25,000 bases of DNA, taken from Glandiceps talaboti (Eukaryota > Hemichordata > Enteropneusta > Spengelidae). The stretch is from the NCBI RefSeq assembly GCF_964340395.1, contig NC_135557.1, positions 21,646,225-21,671,224 on the forward strand. Direction: 5' to 3'. The translations under genes and the position numbers were made by a program. The notes under the pieces were generated by a model that was not told where the DNA came from, did not search any database, and was given only the letters and a program-made list of their open reading frames with translations. Positions 8,323 to 25,000 of this stretch are shown one piece after another; the first letter of the stretch is position 1; each line of letters starts with the position of its first letter.

Positions 8323-9662
8323 TGTCCCAAATGTACCTTGTAATGTAAACTTTACCTTGCTAACAAAATATTGGTCACGGATATTTCTAGTTTGGTATAT
8401 AGTTATTAATAAACATCGCAAAAATTAAAACGCACGAGTTCAGAAAAATGACCAAACATTAACACAATTTCCAATCGTTCGTCAATAACATTGATCAGCC
8501 CGTTTAGCCTTTTAAAATGTAATCCAATTCTACAGGTTTTTGTGCACCCATTACTAACACTCCACAGCCTGAACCCTGAAGAGTGTTGTTAATGATTTGC
8601 ACTAGGCCTACCTATTCATAAACAGTCATGCCTTAGTAAGATCTTTATTTACCCAAGCGGGCTGTACTTATTTAGAGACTTGACGGAAAAGGAGTTTGCA
8701 CTCTTAAGTCTTTCATTCCCACAATCCAAGTCAATCCACCTAGCATTTCATACTTGTTAGTTTGTTTATGAACGCCTAAGTAAACATAGTGTTGTTAAAT
8801 ACATACATAGTTGAGGTGGAGGCGTACATAGCGTTGATCGTGAAAAGGACACTCTCTGTTTGTGTGTTATTATTATAGCAGTTATCGTTGAAAATGATAC
8901 ATTTTCAGCTAGTTAATAGGGAACTTGCAATCCAGACTGGGCATGCTCAGACGCAAAGGACTATGGGATTATCTGTGGTTTTCGTAATACCTTATCTGGA
9001 GATACAGATAAAATAAACCTTCCGCAATGGTCAGGGTGATTATGAATTGATTATTTGTGGTAACAAACAATGTAACATTATTGTTTACAATGCTAATTCA
9101 ATAGTGTTTATTATCACATTTCCCATGATGCAACATTCAACATGGCGGGTTTGCAAGTTCCCTATTAGTTGATATATGAATTCACGTAATGTGGGCTTAA
9201 ACTGATCACAGTGTTACAGTCCCACCCACTTATAGAAACTGCATGGAAAATGTTAAATACAGAGAACAAGATGTGAATGAAAAGAAGTGGAAGTCTAAGT
9301 GTGTTTTAACTCACACATAGTGCGTTATAAATGTATAACTTGTCATACGTATCGTCTATGACTACTGGGATTTAAATTTGCTTTAGAATATCCAAACTAG
9401 ATCATACTATATTTTCTGTAGTGGTCCTACGAACTAGCAATTGTTACCTTGATCTTCAAGTAGCATACAATGTTGTGGATTGTCTCTTTCTATTGAACGT
9501 CAGATTAGATAGCGTTTGATAACATTTGATAACATTTGATAACATTTATATATTAGGTTGGTAAGATAACTAAAAATGAAAACGAGACATTCTGTTCATT
9601 GTCATGTATGTTTGTTTGTTTGTACATTTCTTTCCATATCAACTTACAATCACATCTTTTAG
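8323..9662. other. Non-coding stretch before the first coding exon of gene 2
   Basis: Apart from the inverted-repeat element at 8915-9166, this holds an imperfect hairpin (cattactaacactc / gagtgttgttaatg, about 8548-8594) and four copies of the decamer gataacattt near 9518-9547, just ahead of the acceptor. I see no gene. If the upstream exon is right, this is the first intron. Confidence 0.5.
8915..9166. mobile_element. MITE-like element with 16-bp terminal inverted repeats
   Basis: AATAGGGAACTTGCAA at 8915-8930 is matched by its exact reverse complement at 9151-9166. The element is 252 bp and has no coding frame. AGTT is found immediately outside both ends (8911-8914 and 9167-9170), a possible 4-bp target duplication. 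Weaker inverted similarity continues inside the ends (ctatgggat near 8961; its counterpart tcccatgatg near 9121). The superfamily is not assigned. Confidence 0.7.
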
Positions 9663-19840
<10,178 letters not shown>

Positions 19841-19893
19841 AAAACCACTGAGCACATTCTGCTGAAATGTGGAAATGTTCTTAGGGGTGTTCA

Positions 19894-19899
19894 AATAAA
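19894..19899 (+). terminator. Probable polyadenylation signal of gene 2
   Basis: AATAAA lies 54 bp after the stop codon and is followed by a T/G-rich stretch (gattttgtttatag). Another AATAAA is at 20411-20416. Confidence 0.5.
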
Positions 19900-19914
19900 G
19901 ATTTTGTTTATAGC

Positions 19915-20100
19915 ATTATGATCCCATCAGTGATATGCAAATTAGATCCAAAAGTCAAAAAGTGTGTCCTTTGGTGGAACAGCTATTATTCCAATTGAGC
20001 TGAAATTTAATGCATCTAGGGTTGTGTAGATGTAGTTGATTTCACAACTTTATCCCATTGGCGATATGCAAATTAGGTCTAAAAATGTCAATTTTGTTAA
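19915..20100. repeat. Two copies of a POU-octamer-containing repeat
   Basis: atcccatcagtgatatgcaaattag (from 19921) and atcccattggcgatatgcaaattag (from 20052) recur 131 bp apart, with similarity continuing into tc-aaaa-gtca. Each contains the octamer ATGCAAAT (19935-19942 and 20066-20073). The segment lies in the 3' flank of gene 2. Confidence 0.75.
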
Positions 20101-20116
20101 AAAACGACAGCAACAT

Positions 20117-20153
20117 GCACGCACACACACATATACATACATACATACATACA

Positions 20154-20183
<30 letters not shown>
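20117..20183. repeat. (CA)n-(ACAT)n microsatellite
   Basis: A short CA run is followed by about 12 ACAT units in the 3' flank of gene 2. Confidence 0.95.
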
Positions 20184-20184
<1 letters not shown>

Positions 20185-20189
20185 TACAT

Positions 20190-21210
20190 ATACACACACA
20201 TAAGGTCTTAGGACCCACTTTCGATCCAACAAACACATTTAGTTTTTCAAATCATCATTAGAACTAATTTCACAGTCGAAATAATACTTTGTATTTTGCA
20301 AAGATCCTCTGTGTTGAAATTTCAAACTAAAACTTTACAATAACTTTAACAACTCTCCTTACAAAGAAATCGATTTCCATTCTGTGGAGTCTTCTCTCTT
20401 TGGAATTCACAATAAAACATTATTTCAGTTTGTCTAGTTGAGTGCTTTGTCATTTTACATAACCAATGACGGAATACTGTATTAGAGGACAAGACTTTCT
20501 ACATGGCACAAGTACTGGACTGATTTCTAGGACTTATAACTAGGGTTCAGTAAGTGGAAACAAATTAGTGGAGTCTGAGAGGCTTGGGTACTTTTTCAAA
20601 TGAATTGTGAAAGTAAAAATTAGAGCACTATCCTTACATACAAAGTATCAATTACTTATGTGGATTCTAATTGTGTACTTTCAGATTACGTCATTGAGTC
20701 AATTATATATGACCACACACCTTATAAATGATATACAAAAGATAAACTCTACATTCACTATATAACTTACTGAAAGTGATATCATGGTGGAGATGATGTA
20801 AGTTGTTTTATTTTTTACATACTATATGGTAACCATACAGGTATTTTCCTCTTTTCACATCAGATTTTCTTACAATCTTAAGATTGTAGACCTAAATTTA
20901 CATCTTTCATTACAATATTGTGTATTTTAATATCCCTGCATATCAATTCTACTTTCTAAATTAGTTTTTGAAACTGTAACACATTAATGAAACATATTAC
21001 AACCATTTCCAGTAAGGGTAGCCCTTACCGTTCTAAGTTTAAAATATCACAAACTCCTCATGTTTATCACATCAAAACTGCGCTCTAGAGAGTTCCATGC
21101 AAATTTCCTTTAAGATGTCCATCTAGATATCATTCCATAGGTCAATAGAGTACACAAAAGTATGGACAACTTTTTACAGTATGCTGTGTCAGGTAAAACC
21201 CTCTGGCAAA
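20190..21210. other. Intergenic stretch between convergent genes
   Basis: I see no gene. A perfect 18-bp palindrome, TACAATCTTAAGATTGTA, lies at 20871-20888. The region separates gene 2 (+) from the zinc-finger gene (-) and should hold the 3' end of both. Confidence 0.5.
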
Positions 21211-21217
21211 CTTGGTA

Positions 21218-21552
21218 TTACGTACTACTGTTTATTTTATTTGCATGAATTCTCATGTGTACTTTCAAATGACAATTTTGATTAAAACGTTTCCCACATT
21301 CATGACAAAAATATGGTTTGTAATCTGTATGGAGTCTCATGTGTACTTTAAGATGACCTGTTTTGCAAAAACGTTTGCCACACTCCTGACATACAAGTGT
21401 TTTTTTATTTGTGTGGATTCTAGTGTATTTTCAAAGAACCGTTTTGAGTAAAACTTTTAACACACTACTCACATAAAAATGGTCTTTCATTTGTGTGGAT
21501 CCTCATGTGTAATTTCAAATCATTAATTCGAATAGAAGTTTGGTCACATTCC
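21218..21552 (-). pseudogene. Four relic zinc fingers beyond the stop
   Basis: Reading on past the stop in shifted frames gives KEC...HMRIHTNERP (finger 12), C-E-stop-C...KIH (finger 13), then two fingers with all ligands (CQECGKRFCKTGHLKVH and CHECGKRFNQNCHLKVH) and an original-looking terminus ANKINSST with TAA at 21218-21220. The lesions are a 2-nt loss at about 21556-21558, a GAG-to-TAG at 21465-21467, and a 2-nt loss at about 21420-21423. If transcribed, this is 3' UTR of the zinc-finger gene. Confidence 0.85.
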
Positions 21553-23198
21553 TTACACAAAAGGTCTTTCACATGTGTGGATTCTCATGTGTACTTTCAA
21601 ATCATGATTTTTATGAAAACTTTTACCACACTCCTTACATAGAAATGGTCTTTCCTTTGAATGGGTTCTCATGTGTTTTTTCAAAGAACCATTTTGAGTA
21701 AAACATTTACCACACTCCTTACATACAAACGGTCTTTCCTTTGTATGGATTCTCATGTGTGATTTCAAAGTACCACTTTGAGTAAACTTTTTACCACACT
21801 CCTTACATACAAACGGTCTTTCCTTTGTATGGATTCTCATGTGTACTTTCAGATGACAAATTTGAGTAAACCTTTTACCACATTCCTTACATACAAATGG
21901 TCTTTCTTTTGTATGGATTCTCATGTGTACTTTCAGATGATTATTTACAATAAAACTTGTACCACACTCCTTACATACAAATGGTCTTTCCTTTGTATGG
22001 ATTCTCATATGTACTTTTAGATTACCACATAAAACGAAAGTTTGACCACACTCCTTACATACAAATGGTCTTTCATTTGTATGGAATCTCATGTGTACTT
22101 TCAGATGACTATTTACAATAAAACTTTTACCACACTCCTTACATACAAATGGTCTTTCATTTGTATGGATTCGCATGTGTTCTTTCAAAGAATCACTTCG
22201 AGAAAAACTTTTAGTACACTTCATACATACAAATGGTCTTTCATTTGTATGGATTCTCATGTGTACTTTCAGATTACCCATTTGAGAAAAACTTTTACCA
22301 CACTCCTTACATTCAAATGGTTTTTTATTTGTGTGGATTCTCATGTGTACTTTCAGATTACTTCTTCCAGTGAAACTTTTCCCACAATCCTTACATACAA
22401 ATGATCTTTCATTTGTGTGGATTCTCATGTGTACTTTCAGACAACCCTTTTTAGTAAAACTTCTACCACATTCCTCACATAAAAATGGCCTGTCATTTGG
22501 ATGGCTTTCATTGTCATTACTTATAGCACTATACTCTACACAATGTGCCTCAGAGTCTGGCAAAGTCTGTTCATGGCTAACATTATCACTATTTTCACAT
22601 GTAATTGTAGATTGTGGAGAGATCTGGTTCTCATTGGTCACTAAAACACCACAGTCACTTCTTGTACTATACTCTATACAATGCTCCTCAGAGTCTTCTT
22701 CAACCATGCCTTCATCCAATGTAACAAGTCCATGTTGACAAAGACAATCAATTATTATGGATTTATCTGTTGACACAAAAAGGAAAGATGATAGTGAAAT
22801 GACTGATCACAAATGTAAATCAATATTTTATAAATATGAATTGTGAAAAGGCAGTGATTATCTGAAGACTATATGTCACTAACCAATCTCATCCATAAAT
22901 GTGATTTATATAAATGCAACAATGTAACAAACAACCATAACGCAGATCAACTCATAACAGATCTAAACAATACCTAGGCAGACACACATATGACATCACA
23001 TGGTAGTAGTAACTAAATTATATTTTGATGTGTAAGTGTTACCCCTGGGAGATTAACTAAGCATTTCTATACTGCACTACATTTCTGCTATTTGTCTGGA
23101 AGATTCCTTTCAAGTAGTTGAAATAACAGATGGAGTGTAAACTTAAGAATTCTGCATGCTTAACAGTCAGTTTTACCTATGGTCTCTGAATCAATCAT
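21553..23198 (-). CDS. C2H2 zinc-finger protein, eleven intact fingers, truncated array
   Basis: The main exon runs 22766 down to 21553. It begins after a strong acceptor (TTTCCTTTTTGTGTCAACAG on the - strand) in phase 1. A candidate first coding exon, 23198-23177, reads MIDSETI plus one base (donor GTAAAA) and joins in frame, giving 411 residues; this small exon is tentative. An acidic N-terminus of about 100 residues with a repeated EEHCIEYS / EAHCVEYS motif shows no KRAB, ZAD or BTB domain. Eleven 28-residue C-x2-C-x12-H-x3-H fingers follow, joined by T(N/K)ERP linkers in place of canonical TGEKP. It is probably a nuclear, sequence-specific DNA-binding protein. The frame ends at TAA just after the start of a twelfth finger because of a 2-nt deletion; finger relics continue to 21218. 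Confidence 0.85.
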
Positions 23199-23575
23199 CT
23201 GAACTAAAGATCTCTATAAACCGGTACATTTGTTGGCAGATAATTGAAAAAAATAGCACCAATGGTGTTGTAACACATCTGCAAAATTTCTGAATACTCT
23301 CTGTTATCTTTGGTACCTTTACATTATTTGGCTGTTGTTGTGTGCATGGCCTTGGAGCTGAGCACAAAATATGCACACCCATATTTTACTGTTGCTAAGG
23401 GAGCTGTCTTGTTGCTAGGCATATTAGCATACACTTTTCTGATACTATTCAATTGCTGACACAAATATTGCTATCTTTGCAAAATATGTTAGCATGTTGC
23501 CAAGGATGTAGTTACAGTTACTAGGGCCAATTGTCTTGAAGAATCAGCAGAAAAACTCATGGAAACATCCTTACC
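22777..23575 (-). other. Intron and 5' region of the zinc-finger gene
   Basis: Up to 23176 this is the intron before the main exon. From 23199 to 23575 I see no further coding exon. A good donor (TTATTG followed by GTAAGG on the - strand) at 23575/23574 could end a 5' non-coding exon. Several RFX-like half sites (gttgctaagg, gttgctaggc, gttgccaagg) lie at 23391-23510. Confidence 0.4.
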
Positions 23576-23589
23576 AATAAAGCATTGTC

Positions 23590-23620
23590 CATCTCGCGGA
23601 AGATCTCATGAGATCTCACG
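23590..23620 (-). promoter_or_regulatory. Possible promoter of the zinc-finger gene
   Basis: tctcgcggaag combines a near match to the TCTCGCGAGA promoter element with an ETS-like GCGGAAG. It is followed by the perfect 16-bp palindrome AGATCTCATGAGATCT (23601-23616). It lies just upstream, on the - strand, of the candidate 5' exon donor. Inferred from motifs only. Confidence 0.3.
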
Positions 23621-23851
23621 ATACGCCATTGAGTGCATAGCAATCACGTTCAGGTGGTCAAGCTGAAGTGTCAAACGCTTAGCAACACCATTGTTCTCAA
23701 CGTCATCGTACATACAGTGCAGTATGTATGATAGATCAAGGGAAGCAAACTTTTAAAGTATGGTTGTAAAAAGGATGTGCATATGTAAAAGTCGCCGGCA
23801 GGGGTTTCACATACATGGCATGACACATACACGTGTTTCACACATCGCCGG

Positions 23852-24091
23852 TGATTTCCTTTTCTAGTTCCTGACGACCGTATTCCAATTTTACTTTACG
23901 TTATCTTCCTACAGTACTAGTCTAGTTCCTAATGACCGTATTCCGATTTTACCCTACGTTATTAACGTTATTAACGTAGGGTAAAATCGGAATACGGTCG
24001 TTGGGAACTAGACTGGTACATGGTACGTATTGTATGAAGATAATATATGGTATAATCGGAATACGATTGTCAGGAACTGACTATGATTTCC
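23852..24091. mobile_element. Fold-back / MITE-like element with nested inverted repeats
   Basis: An almost perfect 106-bp palindrome (23914-24019, centre about 23966) consists of ctagttcctaatgaccgtat, tccgattttaccctacgtta and the reverse. Outside it a second, more diverged inverted pair (ttcctgacgaccgtattcca from 23869, and its inverse ending 24078) repeats the same motif. The 8-bp sequence TGATTTCC flanks the whole on both sides (23852-23859 and 24084-24091), a plausible target-site duplication. There is no coding capacity. Confidence 0.75.
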
Positions 24092-24468
24092 CGACCTGTG
24101 ACGATAATTTAGAACTTTTCAATTCTGAACTCTAGGACCAAAACGGGACATTTGTTCTCTAAAAATGTGTAAGACTTGTAGCGTTTGTCCATATTTGTCA
24201 ACAGTGTAAATGTCAATGGTTCATAAGGGCTTACGACCGGTGGATGTGTAGAAGCTTACTACACCACACTTCATGTGCATTGCATACTAATATACTTCTG
24301 TTGAAAAAATGGTGACGGGAAATGCTTCCACCATGTACATGGTGTACTAATAATCAAAACTACTCGATTTTGCTTGTCATTAATTACCATTTCTCAAGAT
24401 TGAAATATTATAGCCATCTAGTATGCTGCATAAGTTTGGCACTGACAACGTATTCCCAGAAGTAACAG
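24092..24468. other. No feature recognised
   Basis: I see only short AT-rich sequence and small inverted motifs (for example ccaccatgtacatggtg near 24328), with no gene-like frame on either strand. Confidence 0.4.
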
Positions 24469-24714
24469 TCAGTTCGGAAATATAATGACGGTGTGACACC
24501 GTGACATATTTTTCTTATAACTTGTTGTTGACACGCCATATTTTCGTAACATGCTCTTTAGCTCGGATACTTTCAATTTGTCGATGATTTCCATGACAAC
24601 TTGTGGTTGTAGATGGTCACATAAGGGAGTATTTTTTTCAGACGAATGCATTGACCATGTAAACAATATGGCAACGCTGATAGCTTGACCCCCTTGACAA
24701 CCGTTGTTAGGCAT
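24469..24714 (-). CDS. Possible first exon encoding a SAP-like motif (partial gene)
   Basis: The - strand frame has Met at 24714 and at 24594 (GTCATGG, good context). From the latter it reads MEIIDKLKVSELKSMLRKYG then VSTTSYKKN, which fits the SAP helix pattern L-K-V-x-E-L-K-x-x-L-x-K-x-G-(L/V)-S-x-x-x-x-K. The usual second-helix Leu residues (LIERL) are missing, so an intron may interrupt here, but no strong donor is visible and the frame stops at 24469. SAP domains bind DNA or RNA in nuclear proteins. It could instead be a decayed fragment of a mobile element. Confidence 0.3.
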   Translation of the reverse strand: MPNNGCQGGQAISVAILFTWSMHSSEKNTPLCDHLQPQVVMEIIDKLKVSELKSMLRKYGVSTTSYKKNMSRCHTVIIFPN

Positions 24715-24723
24715 ATTTGCATA

Positions 24724-24733
24724 TCTCGCGAGA
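24724..24733 (-). promoter_or_regulatory. TCTCGCGAGA palindromic promoter-type element
   Basis: A perfect TCTCGCGAGA, known in animals as a core element of TATA-less promoters (bound by BANP in vertebrates), ends ten bases before the upstream Met of the SAP-like frame on the - strand. This supports a transcription start nearby. From here to 25000 I see nothing else. Confidence 0.4.
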
Positions 24734-25000
24734 TCTGTCGCAAGACAGGGAATACTAGTACTTTATTTAACAAAATAGGTCGAGAGACATACTTTTTCAA
24801 AAAATCACATATTTTTAAACCTAATACATATTTTTGACCCAAAACTCTCATCTCTGATCATGATGCATTTTGTTTGATTTGGGAGTTTCTATCTCTACAT
24901 TCTTAAGTAATACCGTTGCCAAATATCAGGACAATTTGCCTGGCAAGTTTTGGCATTAAGTTGTTTACATGCACACACAGTATCTAGACACACAGAAACA

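Noticed and set aside
21778-22738. Several + strand frames (SFICMDSHVYFQMT repeats)
   Set aside because: Antisense shadows of the zinc-finger array.
23191-23382. A 63-codon - strand frame
   Set aside because: No recognisable domain. It overlaps the candidate MIDSETI exon only by chance and in another frame.
24573-24851. A 92-codon - strand frame overlapping the SAP-like frame
   Set aside because: No recognisable motif; the alternative frame has the SAP pattern.

Overview
The window is nuclear DNA from an animal. Its genes are split by many GT-AG introns, intergenic and intronic DNA is AT-rich, microsatellites are abundant (GA, TA, CATA, TGTC, CCA, TAATG, ATTCT), and there are remnants of animal-type transposons. 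The protein families (TRPC channels, a C2H2 zinc-finger array) are metazoan. I cannot fix the phylum: an invertebrate (lophotrochozoan, echinoderm/hemichordate or cephalochordate type) fits, but this is inference.

The left and centre (about 484-19900, + strand) hold two TRPC-type cation-channel genes head to tail. Gene 1 enters the window already in progress: its ankyrin, S1 and S2 exons lie upstream, and seven exons (484-5333) encode the end of S2 to the C-terminus. Gene 2 (9663-19840) is complete: thirteen exons join in phase into 2790 nt, or 929 residues plus stop, with an ankyrin N-terminus, six TM segments, pore, TRP box and C-terminal coiled coil. Five of the six internal exons seen in both genes have exactly the same length (140, 196, 177, 42 and 122 nt) and all splice phases agree, so the pair is a tandem duplication. 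Both carry an S3-S4 loop of about 100 residues. They differ at a residue aligned to a known cytosolic Ca2+ site and in the C-terminal tail. TRPC subunits form tetramers, so the two products could co-assemble or be regulated separately.

The introns of gene 2 hold most of the odd structure. A 78-bp minisatellite copied the end of exon 3 together with its 5' splice site about eleven times, and a 5'-truncated LINE with an (ATTCT)n tail later landed in it. There is also a 41-bp minisatellite, a (TA)n tract and a (GA)n tract starting a few bases inside an intron. The 4.3 kb between the channel genes holds degenerate repeats, a possible first exon and promoter for gene 2, and a 252-bp terminal-inverted-repeat element.

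The right end (about 21200-25000) is on the - strand. It holds a C2H2 zinc-finger gene whose frame stops after eleven fingers because of a 2-nt deletion, with four more fingers surviving as relics beyond the stop. Further right are a fold-back (MITE-like) element flanked by an 8-bp direct repeat and a possible first exon encoding a SAP-like helix pair, next to a TCTCGCGAGA promoter-type palindrome.
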